39,583 nucleotides of DNA, from NCBI GenBank assembly GCA_007988745.1, contig BJUT01000041.1, positions 1-39,583 on the forward strand, in the 5' to 3' direction. Each line of letters opens with the position of its first letter. Positions within the stretch are counted from its first letter, which is position 1. Origin of the DNA: Pseudoalteromonas atlantica. Lineage in GTDB: Bacteria > Pseudomonadota > Gammaproteobacteria > Enterobacterales > Alteromonadaceae. The position numbers and the translations under genes were made by a program. This document shows positions 15,872 through 24,874 of this stretch, piece after piece. The notes beneath the pieces are model-generated. The model was not told where the DNA came from, ran no database searches, and saw only the letters and a program-made list of their open reading frames with translations.

Positions 15872-17110
15872 ATGAGTAAAACAAAAATCACACTAGCAAT
15901 TGCTGCAAGCTATTTTATTTTCGCAATATTATTAAATAGCGTAGGAACAGTCATTTTGCAGGCAATAAACACACTGGGCGTTAGCAAAACTGAGGCGTCT
16001 GTTTTGGAAGGGTTTAAAGACTTATCAATTGCGATAATGTCTTTTGTTGTTGCCTCGTTCATTCCTAGATTAGGGTATAAGCTCGCAATGTTAGGGGCTT
16101 TAGCGGTCGTTGCATTAGCGTGCTTAAGCACCGCACTGATCAGCGAATTTTATATGTTTAAAGTGCTATTTGCAGTGATAGGCTGTGGCTTTGCGGTAGT
16201 CAAAGTTTCTGTTTATTCGATTATTGGCCAAGTAACCGAAGATGCGAATAGTCACTCGTCACTTTTAAACACCATCGAAGGCATTTTTATGGTGGGTGTA
16301 TTAAGTGGTTATTGGATTTTTACCGCCTTTATAGACCCAAGCCAAAGCAATGCGTGGCTCAATGTTTATTACGCGTTGGCCGCGCTTACTTTAATTGTAT
16401 TACTAAGTGTTGTTATTGCACCGATTGCGCCTGCAATTGATAAAAATAAAACTGACTCTAGTTTGAGTGACTTTATAGCCATGCTTAAATTAACGTATCA
16501 GCCCTTGGTGCTTATTTTTATTATAAGTGCATTTTTATATGTCCTTATTGAACAAGGCGTAGGTACTTGGCTGCCAACCTTTAATAACCAAGTTTTACAA
16601 TTGCCTGTGGCTATAAGTATTCAGTTAGCGAGTATTTTTGCTGCGGCGTTAGCGTTTGGTCGCTTAGTTGCGGGGCAGGTGCTTAAGCACATTAATTGGT
16701 TTTTTGTTCTGTGCGGATGCTTAGTCGCCATGGCATTACTTATTATTATAACGTTACCCCTAACTGAAAACCTGCCTAATACAGCAATCACTAGCCTATT
16801 TGATGCACCACTAGCTGCATTTGTTTTGCCCCTCATTGGCTTTTTTATGGCGCCAATTTATCCAGTGTTAAATTCGGTAATGCTCAGCGCATTAGAAAAG
16901 CACCAGCATGCAGCCATGACAGGGCTAATCGTTGTGTTTTCAGCACTTGGAGGCACAACTGGTTCAATGATCACAGGCTACGTATTTGAGCATTTTAGTG
17001 GTCAGCACGCATTTTATCTGTCGTTAATTCCCATTAGCTTAATTTTTATAAGCGTGATTATTTTTAAACAGCGCACCCGCGCCATTTCTCAGCACGCTGC
17101 CAGCATATAA
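15872..17110 (+). CDS. MFS sugar transporter, probably trehalose import
   Basis: The 412-residue protein has about twelve hydrophobic helices in two sets of six, with a central cytosolic loop around residues 190-205 (IDKNKTDSSLSDF). The first half has a loop 2-3 RLGYK segment. The family is MFS, near the FucP-like sugar symporters by appearance. It is the first gene after the operator at 15742 and is 16 bases upstream of a cytosolic trehalase gene. It should therefore carry intact trehalose across the inner membrane after TonB-dependent entry. No PTS or ABC trehalose genes are present. Substrate assignment is from context. Confidence 0.88.
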   Translation: MSKTKITLAIAASYFIFAILLNSVGTVILQAINTLGVSKTEASVLEGFKDLSIAIMSFVVASFIPRLGYKLAMLGALAVVALACLSTALISEFYMFKVLFAVIGCGFAVVKVSVYSIIGQVTEDANSHSSLLNTIEGIFMVGVLSGYWIFTAFIDPSQSNAWLNVYYALAALTLIVLLSVVIAPIAPAIDKNKTDSSLSDFIAMLKLTYQPLVLIFIISAFLYVLIEQGVGTWLPTFNNQVLQLPVAISIQLASIFAAALAFGRLVAGQVLKHINWFFVLCGCLVAMALLIIITLPLTENLPNTAITSLFDAPLAAFVLPLIGFFMAPIYPVLNSVMLSALEKHQHAAMTGLIVVFSALGGTTGSMITGYVFEHFSGQHAFYLSLIPISLIFISVIIFKQRTRAISQHAASI

Positions 17111-17126
17111 TTGATTTAGGATTGTT

Positions 17127-18629
17127 ATGAATTTTTTTGAGAGCCAGTTATTTAAAGATGTACAGACCCAACATATTTTTGATGACTGTAAAACATTTGC
17201 AGATGCAACTGCACGAAACAGCTGGCAAAGTGCGTGTAAACACTACGAGCAAGTAGCACCACTTAATCAAGCCCAATTAAAAGAGTTTGTAAATGCTCAC
17301 TTTATTACGACCCCCTTACTCCGTATGCAAAGTGAGCCAGATACCGCAAGCGTTAAGCACTATATTAACTCTTTGTGGCATGGTTTGAGACGGGCGGCTG
17401 ATAAACCTAAAGCCGATTCTTTATTAGCATTAAAGCATAGCTACATTGTGCCTGGTGGGCGTTTTCAGGAAATATACTACTGGGATAGCTACTTTACAGC
17501 GCTCGGCTTAATTGATGCTAATAAACCTGAAATTGTTGAAGATATGCTGCAAAACTTTATCGACCTTATAAACGATTATGGGTGTATTCCAAATGGCAAT
17601 CGCAGTTACTACTTATCGCGTTCACAGCCACCTATTTTAGCGCTTATGGTTGAATTGCTATGGCAGCACGAGCACAGTAAAACCAATAATGTAGCATGGC
17701 TTGAAAAATGTGTTAATGCGCTTGAAAAAGAGTATGCGTTTTGGATGCAAGGCGCAGAAGAGCTTACGAACGAGAAAACGGCACTAAGGCGAGTTGTAAA
17801 AATGCCATGCGGTGGCAAGTTAAATCGTTATTGGGACGATGAAGCAGCCCCTAGGGCAGAATCCCTGAGAGAAGATCTGGCACTCGCAGAGGGCTTAGCT
17901 GAGCATAAAAAGCCCGACTTTTATCGACATATACGTGCTGCATGTGAATCTGGCTGGGACTTTAGTTCTCGCTGGCTAGCTGAGCCTAATTCACTTAGCT
18001 CTATACAAACAACCGATATATTACCCATTGATCTTAATTGTTTGCTTTATAACCTAGAAAAACAGCTTAGTAAGTTTAATAAGCTGCTAGGTAATAACCA
18101 ACAAGCCGATTTATTTAGCGACTACGCAGCAGCTCGCCGCGCACTGATTAATAAATACATGTGGAGTGAGCAACAACACTTTTTTGTTGATTATAATCAT
18201 CACAAAGCGAGTCAATCTAAGGTGTTAAGCGCTGCCGCAAGTACTGCATTATTTTTTAACTTAGCGTCTGAGCAACAAGCTCAACATATTGCCGAGCGAC
18301 TAAGCCGCGATTTTTTAAAGGCCGGCGGCATAGTTACTACCGTTACCTCTACATCACAGCAATGGGATAGCCCTAATGGGTGGGCTCCGCTGCAGTGGTT
18401 TGCTGTTAAAGGGCTTAATAATTACGGTTATAGTGATCTTAGTAAACGTATAATGCAAAACTGGCTAACAATGGTAGAAAACGACTTTTCTGTTAATCAG
18501 TGCCTACTAGAAAAATACAATGTGTGCGTGCCTCAATTAAAAGCAGGGGGCGGTGAATACGTAGTACAGCAAGGTTTTGGCTGGACTAACGGGGTTACCT
18601 CACGCTTTTATACGTTATGTGCGGACTGA
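17127..18629 (+). CDS. Cytoplasmic alpha,alpha-trehalase (GH37)
   Basis: The 500-residue enzyme should hydrolyse trehalose to two glucose molecules. Both trehalase signatures are present: PGGRFQEIYYWDSY (109-122) and QWDSPNGWAPLQW (412-424). Likely catalytic acid Asp278 lies in ESGWDFSSRW and base Glu477 in GGGEYVVQQGFGWTNGV, matching the known GH37 pair. There is no signal peptide, so it acts in the cytoplasm (TreF-like rather than periplasmic TreA). It follows the MFS gene by 16 bases with a TAGGA ribosome site. The operon is probably induced by trehalose through the LacI regulator. Confidence 0.95.
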   Translation: MNFFESQLFKDVQTQHIFDDCKTFADATARNSWQSACKHYEQVAPLNQAQLKEFVNAHFITTPLLRMQSEPDTASVKHYINSLWHGLRRAADKPKADSLLALKHSYIVPGGRFQEIYYWDSYFTALGLIDANKPEIVEDMLQNFIDLINDYGCIPNGNRSYYLSRSQPPILALMVELLWQHEHSKTNNVAWLEKCVNALEKEYAFWMQGAEELTNEKTALRRVVKMPCGGKLNRYWDDEAAPRAESLREDLALAEGLAEHKKPDFYRHIRAACESGWDFSSRWLAEPNSLSSIQTTDILPIDLNCLLYNLEKQLSKFNKLLGNNQQADLFSDYAAARRALINKYMWSEQQHFFVDYNHHKASQSKVLSAAASTALFFNLASEQQAQHIAERLSRDFLKAGGIVTTVTSTSQQWDSPNGWAPLQWFAVKGLNNYGYSDLSKRIMQNWLTMVENDFSVNQCLLEKYNVCVPQLKAGGGEYVVQQGFGWTNGVTSRFYTLCAD

Positions 18630-18800
18630 TCAGAGCAGTATTTTATATGAAAATAATTCACTAATTTTCATTAAATTATTGTAACTATTAACTAAATATT
18701 ATTGGTGATTGTTTTATGCCGTGTATGATTAATGCCCAGGTGCATTGTAAGTGATTAATAAATTCGGTAGTGTGGTGTAAACATTTCAAGGACGAAATCT

Positions 18801-19490
18801 ATGCTACAACCACACGCCGTTTTTGTAAAAACCACGTTTCAATCTTCTTTTCACAGTGAAAGCTACACAACTATATTAAAAACCATGCAAGCCATTTTTG
18901 GCGATATTAAAATGGACGACGTGATCCCTAAAAATGAGAAAAGGGATAAGTTTGATTTATTTTTAATTGATGGCGATAAAAATAACTGGTTAGATTTGCT
19001 GCCTGCCGACTTAATTTGCCTCGCTAAAAAGTACAAAGTTGTCTTATTTAATGTAGAGCCCAATGCCGTGTGCGAAAAAAATCTACTGTTAAATCATTTT
19101 AATGGTGTGTTTTATAAATCAGATGCACCAGAAACTATTTTTAAAGGGCTAGTTAGAATAACCTCAGGCGAGTTATGGTTTACGCGAAAGGTTATATCAA
19201 AAGCGTTTTCAGATATTCTCTCGGTTGCCTCTTCGTTTAATAGCCTACAAGAAGATATTTCCCCAAAAAAAGGGGATTATGCGCACCTTACTAAACGTGA
19301 AAAATCGGTTATTCACTTAATTGCTCAAGGGGCGAGCAATAACGCCATTGCCGATAAACTTAATATAAGTGACCACACCGTTAAAACGCATTTGTACAGT
19401 GCCTTTAAAAAAACCAATTCTCGTAACCGTGTTGAATTAGCAAATTGGGCTCAGCGTTACATATCGGTGTTATTACCTATGGCTAAGTAA
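18801..19490 (+). CDS. VpsT/CsgD-like LuxR-family regulator with a c-di-GMP-binding motif
   Basis: The 229-residue protein has a receiver-like N-terminal domain (about 1-140) and a LuxR-type helix-turn-helix (about 165-222: LTKREKSVIHLIAQGASNNA, then ISDHTVKTHLYSAFKKTNSR). The receiver part has DLFLIDGD but lacks the full phosphorylation set, as in CsgD-like proteins. W126-F-T-R129, following SGEL, matches the W[FLM][TS]R motif by which VpsT binds c-di-GMP; CsgD has a different residue pattern there. It probably controls exopolysaccharide or biofilm genes in response to c-di-GMP. No target gene is adjacent. A good terminator follows. Confidence 0.88.
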   Translation: MLQPHAVFVKTTFQSSFHSESYTTILKTMQAIFGDIKMDDVIPKNEKRDKFDLFLIDGDKNNWLDLLPADLICLAKKYKVVLFNVEPNAVCEKNLLLNHFNGVFYKSDAPETIFKGLVRITSGELWFTRKVISKAFSDILSVASSFNSLQEDISPKKGDYAHLTKREKSVIHLIAQGASNNAIADKLNISDHTVKTHLYSAFKKTNSRNRVELANWAQRYISVLLPMAK

Positions 19491-19513
19491 ACCACTATTC
19501 CTAAAGTGACCTT

Positions 19514-19539
19514 AAGCCCAGCTCTGCTGGGCTTTTTTT
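19514..19539 (+). terminator. Rho-independent terminator of the VpsT-like gene
   Basis: AAGCCCAGC (19514-19522), loop TCT, GCTGGGCTT (19526-19534), then a run of T to 19539. A strong 9-bp stem. Confidence 0.92.
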
Positions 19540-19603
19540 GTTTTACGATAAATCTAATAAGCTCTTAGAGTTTAGTTTTAACGGCTCACATCTAGGCTTT
19601 ATT

Positions 19604-19651
19604 ATACCAATGCGCATAACTAAATGATTAAGTACTATTGCGGATTGGTAT
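19604..19651. repeat. ATACCAAT inverted repeat overlapping the puuE 3' end
   Basis: ATACCAATGCGCA (19604-19616) faces TTGCGGATTGGTAT (19638-19651), which reads ATACCAATCCGCAA on the other strand. The right arm supplies the last codons and stop of puuE. The left arm resembles the repeat starting at 39479, including the TAA and TGATT spacing after it. It looks like a short Alteromonadales-type intergenic palindrome. Confidence 0.7.
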
Positions 19652-20573
19652 TATACGGATGAGTTTTAAGCCAGTGCTCGGCGATTTGCTCGCGCGTGGC
19701 AAACCACACTTGCTCATGCGATTTAGCATATTCTAAAAACCGTGCAAGGGCTTTAATGCGCCCAGGGCGGCCAATTAAGCGACAATGCAGCCCTATAGAC
19801 ATCATTTTAGGGGCGTTTTCACCTTGGGGGTCGCCTTCCTCGTATAGCGTATCGAATGCATCTTTTAAATAATTATAAAACTGATCGCCGGCATTAAAGC
19901 CTTGCACTGCAGCAAAGCGCATGTCGTTTACATCAAGCGTATAGGGCACTATTAGCTGTGGCTTACCTTCTTTAATACTGTAAAAGGGTAAGTCGTCGCT
20001 GTAATCGTCGGCATCATATAAAAACGAGCCATTTTCTACCACAAGGGCTGCTGTGTTAGGGCTTGTGCGCCCGGTGTACCAGCCTGTGGGCTTTTTACCG
20101 GTAAGCGTTTGAATGATTTCAATGGCCTTTTGCATGTGCTCGCGCTCGGTTTGCTTATCTATATGTTGATAATTAATCCAGCGCAGGCCGTGGCTTGCAA
20201 TTTCGTGCCCAGCTTCAACAAAGGCTTTAGCTACATCGGGGTGGCGCTCAAGGGCCATTGCCACAGCAAAAATGGTGACCGGTATATCGTATTTTTTAAA
20301 GAGTTTAAGTAAGCGCCACACGCCTGCGCGCGAGCCATATTCGTAAATAGACTCCATGCTTATGTGGCGGTCTTCTACATGGGGAGCGCTGACTATTTCA
20401 GATAAAAACGTTTCGGCTGCTGCATCACCATGCAGTACACAGTTTTCACCGCCTTCTTCGTAATTTAATACTACTTGCACGGCTATACGGGCTTTATTAG
20501 GCCAGTTGGCATGCGGAGTGTGTGCACCATAACCAATTAAATCGCGCGGGTAATGTTTAAATTGCTCGCTCAT
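19635..20573 (-). CDS. puuE: Allantoinase PuuE (polysaccharide-deacetylase fold)
   Basis: The 312-residue protein begins YPRDLIGYGAHTPHANWPNK and has NYEEGGE and SMESIYEYGSRAG, the signature start of PuuE-type allantoinases. AGHEIASHGLRW is the NodB-domain metal-site-like block, followed by GWYTGRTSPNT and YDADDYSDDLP. This family opens the allantoin ring to allantoate and is unrelated to amidohydrolase-type allantoinase. It is the last gene of the xdhA-to-puuE operon, one base after puuD. Its final residues (NTNPQ) are encoded by the arm of an intergenic repeat. Confidence 0.95.
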   Translation of the reverse strand: MSEQFKHYPRDLIGYGAHTPHANWPNKARIAVQVVLNYEEGGENCVLHGDAAAETFLSEIVSAPHVEDRHISMESIYEYGSRAGVWRLLKLFKKYDIPVTIFAVAMALERHPDVAKAFVEAGHEIASHGLRWINYQHIDKQTEREHMQKAIEIIQTLTGKKPTGWYTGRTSPNTAALVVENGSFLYDADDYSDDLPFYSIKEGKPQLIVPYTLDVNDMRFAAVQGFNAGDQFYNYLKDAFDTLYEEGDPQGENAPKMMSIGLHCRLIGRPGRIKALARFLEYAKSHEQVWFATREQIAEHWLKTHPYNTNPQ

Positions 20574-20574
20574 G

Positions 20575-21780
20575 TTACTGCTCCTTTTTTACTGCGCTAA
20601 GCCAAGTGCTAAGCATTTCACGCTCTGCATCAGTCATTTTTGTCATGTTAGCCAATGGCATGTCTTTGGTAATAACGGCGCGAGTATGAATAAGTGCACT
20701 GGCTTTTTTTACATCAGCAAGTGAGTCGAGCTTAAAGCCGAGCGGCGCGGTTTGAAAAAGCTTCGATGTAGGGGTTTCACTGTGGCACTGTGTACAGTGT
20801 TTATTAATAATATCCCATGCTTGCGCATCACTTATGCTTGCTTGTAGCTCATTATTCGCGTTTACAGAACTACTTGGCCACGGTGCTATGGCTAGCATTA
20901 ACGCAAAAAACGCGGCAATACCGCTTATTAGCACTGAAGGCTTATTAACGCCTTGGTGCTTTAAATTAAAAAAGTGGCGTATCCACATACCAATAATAAA
21001 AAAGCCAATAAGCACTAACCAACCAAACTCATGGCTATAGGTATACGAAAAATGGTTACTTAGCATAATAAATATAACGGGTAGGGTGGCGTAGTTATTA
21101 TGTACTGAGCACTGCTTTGCTTTTAAGCCCGGCGCTGAATCAGGAATGCGCCCAGCTTCTACTTCGCTTACCATGTAGCGCTGTGCAGGCATAATAATGT
21201 GATATACATTACCGGCCATACAGGTACCAATTAATGCACCAACATGAATATACACCGCGCGGTCACTAAATAGCTGATCAACCCCATACGTCCATAACGC
21301 TAAAAAGCCTACACCTAGGGCAATAAATGCCTTGCCGTTTTCAACAAGCGGGCTTTTACACAATAACCGATAAACACCATAGCCTAAGCCTATAAAACCA
21401 AGTGATGCACCAATAGCTGCAAACTTACTGAGCTCACTTTTACTGGCATCAAGTAAATACACATCTGCGCCCACATAATATAACAGCGTAAATAACAGCG
21501 CGCCGCTGATCCAGGTTGTGTAGGCCTCCCATTTAAACCAATGTAGGGTAGAGGGCATTTGTTCTGGGCCATTTTGATACTTAGCCACTTCGTAAAAGCC
21601 GCCGCCATGAATAGCCCATAAATCGCCTTTTATGCCTTTATCTTGTTTCCATTGTGGCGGTGTTTGTAAGTTATTATCAAGCCACACAAAATAAAATGAG
21701 GCGCCTATCCACGCTATACCTGCTACCACGTGAAAGTATCTAAACACCAAATGAGCAAGCTCAAATAAATAGTTTTCCAT
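20575..21780 (-). CDS. puuD: Membrane-bound urate hydroxylase PuuD with C-terminal cytochrome c domain
   Basis: The 401-residue protein starts with an eight-helix-type membrane domain (about 1-300; VFRYFHVVAGIAWIGASFYF, IHGGGFYEVAKYQ, HWFKWEAYTTWISGALLF), followed by a periplasmic cytochrome c domain with CTQCH near residue 330. This matches the urate oxidase of the PuuD type, which converts urate to 5-hydroxyisourate and passes electrons to the respiratory chain rather than making hydrogen peroxide. Downstream uraH and uraD products are encoded in the same operon. It lies four bases after guaD. Confidence 0.94.
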   Translation of the reverse strand: MENYLFELAHLVFRYFHVVAGIAWIGASFYFVWLDNNLQTPPQWKQDKGIKGDLWAIHGGGFYEVAKYQNGPEQMPSTLHWFKWEAYTTWISGALLFTLLYYVGADVYLLDASKSELSKFAAIGASLGFIGLGYGVYRLLCKSPLVENGKAFIALGVGFLALWTYGVDQLFSDRAVYIHVGALIGTCMAGNVYHIIMPAQRYMVSEVEAGRIPDSAPGLKAKQCSVHNNYATLPVIFIMLSNHFSYTYSHEFGWLVLIGFFIIGMWIRHFFNLKHQGVNKPSVLISGIAAFFALMLAIAPWPSSSVNANNELQASISDAQAWDIINKHCTQCHSETPTSKLFQTAPLGFKLDSLADVKKASALIHTRAVITKDMPLANMTKMTDAEREMLSTWLSAVKKEQ

Positions 21781-21784
21781 CGGG

Positions 21785-23149
21785 TTATGCCTCTTCTAAA
21801 TCGGGTGTGGGTGTGGCTGCAAACTGGGCTTGTTGGTCGCGTTTATACACGCTTTTACCCATAATGTAGGTTTGTTCAATACAGCGGTCGTCGCCTAGCA
21901 TCATCATGGCAAAAAGCTGTTCGTGAAGGGTTTTGGCATGGCCAATTCTGAATTTTAAAAACGAGGTGGCCGCGTAATCCATTACAATAAAGTCGGCCTC
22001 GCAGCCTTCATTAAAGTTACCTATGGTGCCTTCTAAATCAAGGGCACGCGCGCCGCCTAGGGTGGCTAAATAAAACCCTTTAAATGCTGAGAACTTTTGA
22101 CCCTGTAGCTGCTGAATTTTGTACGCTTCGTTACCTGTTTGTAGCATAGAAAAACTTGTGCCTGCGCCAACATCGGTACCCATACCCACATTTATTCCAT
22201 GCTCTTCACATCTCTTTAAATTTAAAAGGCCCGAGCCTAAAAATAAGTTAGAGGTAGGGCAGTGCGATATAGCCGCGTTGTTATCGGCAAGGCAGCACAG
22301 CTCGCGCTCAGATAAATGAATGCTATGGGCAAATACCGAGCGTTTACGCACCATTTTAGCTTGCTCGTACACGCCTAGGTAATCATCAGCCTCTGGGAAT
22401 AACCCTTTTACCCATTCGCACTCGTCTTTGTTTTCAGATAAGTGGGTATGCAGGTAGGTGTCGGGGTATTCTTCTAATAATTGAGTACATTTTTGTAGTT
22501 GCTCTGGGGTAGATGTGGGCGCAAAACGTGGCGTTACTGCATAGCTTAACCTATCAACATTGTGCCATTTTTCTATCAGTGCTTTTGATTGATCGTAACT
22601 GGTTTGCGCGCAATCTGATAAATCATCTGGGCAGTTTCTGTCCATCATTACCTTACCGGCAATCATACGTAAATTACGTTTTTGAGATTCGTTAAAAAAC
22701 GCATCTACCGATTGCGGGTGCACAGTACCAAATACCAATGCGGTAGTGGTGCCATTACGAAGTAGCTCATCTAAAAAGCGATTAGATATGTCTTTTGAAT
22801 AATGCTCACAGGTAAACTTTTTTTCGGTTGGGAAGGCGTATTCGGTGAGCCAGCTTAAAAGCTGCTCGCCATACGCACCAACCATTTCGGTTTGCGGTAA
22901 ATGTATATGCGTGTCTATCATGCCGGGCATTACTAATTTACCATCGTGGCGAATAATAGTGGCTGACTTATCAATGTTTGGCAGTATGTCTTGCTCGTAA
23001 CCAAGGTTAACCACTTTGCCGTTTTGAATAACTAATGCGCCTTTTTCAAAATAGCGATGGGCGCTTTCGCCTGCTATGGCGGGGTCGTCAACAAAATCGA
23101 GTATGTTGGCACAAATTACGGTCATTTTATTATTGTTGTGGGTGCTCAT
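21785..23149 (-). CDS. guaD: Guanine deaminase
   Basis: The 454-residue amidohydrolase has VMPGMIDTHIHLPQ (metal-binding HxH), EKKFTCEHY, the HTHLSENKDE block, FAHSIHLSERE, HCPTSNLFLGSG and MGTDVGAGTSFSM (metal Asp). These blocks are characteristic of GuaD. It removes ammonia from guanine to give xanthine, feeding xanthine dehydrogenase in the same operon. No signal peptide is present; the enzyme is cytosolic. It is two bases from uraH. Confidence 0.95.
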   Translation of the reverse strand: MSTHNNNKMTVICANILDFVDDPAIAGESAHRYFEKGALVIQNGKVVNLGYEQDILPNIDKSATIIRHDGKLVMPGMIDTHIHLPQTEMVGAYGEQLLSWLTEYAFPTEKKFTCEHYSKDISNRFLDELLRNGTTTALVFGTVHPQSVDAFFNESQKRNLRMIAGKVMMDRNCPDDLSDCAQTSYDQSKALIEKWHNVDRLSYAVTPRFAPTSTPEQLQKCTQLLEEYPDTYLHTHLSENKDECEWVKGLFPEADDYLGVYEQAKMVRKRSVFAHSIHLSERELCCLADNNAAISHCPTSNLFLGSGLLNLKRCEEHGINVGMGTDVGAGTSFSMLQTGNEAYKIQQLQGQKFSAFKGFYLATLGGARALDLEGTIGNFNEGCEADFIVMDYAATSFLKFRIGHAKTLHEQLFAMMMLGDDRCIEQTYIMGKSVYKRDQQAQFAATPTPDLEEA

Positions 23150-23151
23150 AA

Positions 23152-23490
23152 TTAGCTGCCTCTGTACGTTGAGTAGCCAAATGGGCTAAGCAATAACGGA
23201 ATATGATGGTGTTTTTTATCTTGTAATCTAAAGGTAATTTGCGCCTCAGGGTAAAACGCAGGTGTTTTTTGGCTTTCATAATAGCTATCTAAGTCAAAAA
23301 CCAGTTTATAGGTTGCAAATTCTACGTCTGTGTTGAGCCAGTCGGTAATTCGCCCGTCGCTATTTGTTTTACCTTGAGCAATTAATTGCCACTCGTTATT
23401 AGTGAGTAAAAACAATTGTACAGCTACATTTTCAGCCGGTTTTCCTGTGCTGGTATCTAAAATATGGGTAGTGATAGGGCTTTTATTCAT
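23152..23490 (-). CDS. uraH: 5-hydroxyisourate hydrolase (transthyretin-like)
   Basis: The 112-residue protein ends in YRGS, the signature of HIU hydrolases. It also has THILDTSTGKPAENV with active-site His near residue 9, an Arg in DGRITDW, and HHHIPLLLSPFGYSTY with the later His. It hydrolyses 5-hydroxyisourate to OHCU, the step after PuuD. No export signal is present, so it is cytosolic. It overlaps uraD by four bases (ATGA), indicating coupled translation. Confidence 0.96.
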   Translation of the reverse strand: MNKSPITTHILDTSTGKPAENVAVQLFLLTNNEWQLIAQGKTNSDGRITDWLNTDVEFATYKLVFDLDSYYESQKTPAFYPEAQITFRLQDKKHHHIPLLLSPFGYSTYRGS

Positions 23491-23987
23491 AGCAATGACT
23501 CCAATCTTATTTTTGTTATTTTGGCTTGTTCGCCCGCGGCTATATTAAGCTCTGTGCTGCGGGTGTTGTGTATACGCTGCTCAATAAGTTCAAGCATTTG
23601 CTCAGCACTTTTACCACTGGCACACACAATAAATATAAAGCCAAATTTACTGAGGTATTCTTTATTTAGCGCAATCATTTTTTTAAGGGTTTGCTCGTTT
23701 GCTTTACTCATGCCTGATTGTTCGTGCCCCGCTTTTTGCGCTGTAGCGGCGTACTTTTTACTTAATGTTGATAAATCGCCTATTTGCGGGTGGCCTTCAA
23801 AAGCGGCTAAATAATCGCTCTCATCTAGGCTATCCCATACGCTTTGTGCGCTGTTAAATAAGTGTTCTTTATTTTCAAATGGCATGGTATTTAGCATACC
23901 GCTTACCCAGTTAGGGGCTGCGCAGCAATGCTCTAATGCTTGATGCGCTTGCGCTGCATTTAGGTTGTTAATTTTTAAGCTACTCAT
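23487..23987 (-). CDS. uraD: OHCU decarboxylase
   Basis: The 166-residue helical protein has FEGHPQIGD with the catalytic His and the later FGFIFIVCASGKSAEQMLELI, with the Arg-rich helix after it (EQRIHNTRSTELNIAA). These are family landmarks. It converts OHCU to S-allantoin. It overlaps xdhC and uraH by four bases each, so translation is coupled through the operon. No fusion to uraH is seen, unlike in some bacteria. Confidence 0.95.
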   Translation of the reverse strand: MSSLKINNLNAAQAHQALEHCCAAPNWVSGMLNTMPFENKEHLFNSAQSVWDSLDESDYLAAFEGHPQIGDLSTLSKKYAATAQKAGHEQSGMSKANEQTLKKMIALNKEYLSKFGFIFIVCASGKSAEQMLELIEQRIHNTRSTELNIAAGEQAKITKIRLESLL

Positions 23988-24874
23988 GCGTTTTCTTCCT
24001 CGTGCGTGGTGCTAATTAGGGCATTTTTAAGTGCACGCCATTGCACACCTTGGCGTTTGGGCGCATGGGTTTGCATAGCCTGATAAAGGCCAATTAACTG
24101 CCCGCTAATTGATATTGCCACTTCCATAGGGAGCTTGCCCGTTACATTTTCAAGCCCGACAGGGCAGGTCATTTGCTTTATTTGCTCGGTGGTAAAATCG
24201 CGATGGGCTAAGCGCTGTTTAAAGCGTTTTGCTTTAGTATCTGAGCCAATTACACCAAGCCAATTAGCATCAGCGCGTTTAATAATGGCTTGTGTAAGTG
24301 CAAAGTCGAGCTGGTGGTTATGAGTTAATATTAAGTAATTATTAGCCTTTGGCGCGCGTTTAACTTGCTCTGTTGGTTCTTCATCAACCACTTTTATTAC
24401 GTTATTAGGAATAACTTGTGGGAATACATCGGCGCGGCTATCTATCCAACGTATGCGCATCGGTAATTGCGCCAATATATCAATAAGCGCCTGTGCTACA
24501 TGACCTGCGCCGTATATGTCGAGGGTAAAGCGCTCGCATTGCATGCACTCAAGCATAACGGTGGCAGCTCCCCCGCAGCATTGGCCTAAATTTGCGCCTA
24601 GGTTAAATTGCTCTATCACTTGCGCTGCCTCGCCTTTGGCAAGTAGCTCGCGGGCTTTTTCTATAACTACGTATTCAAGGTGTCCACCGCCAAGGGTGTC
24701 GTAAATATGCTCGCCGCTTATTACCATTTTAGAGCCCGTGCCACGTGGGGTTGAGCCATTGGTGCCAAGCACAGTGGCAATAACATAGTTAGTGCCGCTT
24801 TGTTCGTGCTCGTTAATAGCTTGCGCCCAATTTTGCGTATGAAAACCCTGAAACGACTCATTTAAATTAGCCAT
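23984..24874 (-). CDS. xdhC: Xanthine dehydrogenase accessory protein XdhC
   Basis: Start 24874 (MANLNESFQGFHTQNW) is preferred over a longer frame because GGAG lies seven bases upstream and the overlap with xdhB is then only eight bases. The 296-residue protein has TVLGTNGSTPRGTGSKMVIS, DTLGGGHLEY, LGQCCGGAATVMLE (Cys pair) and a Rossmann-like half, LDIYGAGHVAQALIDILAQL. XdhC binds the molybdenum cofactor, helps its sulfuration and loads it into XdhB. Confidence 0.93.
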   Translation of the reverse strand: MANLNESFQGFHTQNWAQAINEHEQSGTNYVIATVLGTNGSTPRGTGSKMVISGEHIYDTLGGGHLEYVVIEKARELLAKGEAAQVIEQFNLGANLGQCCGGAATVMLECMQCERFTLDIYGAGHVAQALIDILAQLPMRIRWIDSRADVFPQVIPNNVIKVVDEEPTEQVKRAPKANNYLILTHNHQLDFALTQAIIKRADANWLGVIGSDTKAKRFKQRLAHRDFTTEQIKQMTCPVGLENVTGKLPMEVAISISGQLIGLYQAMQTHAPKRQGVQWRALKNALISTTHEEENA

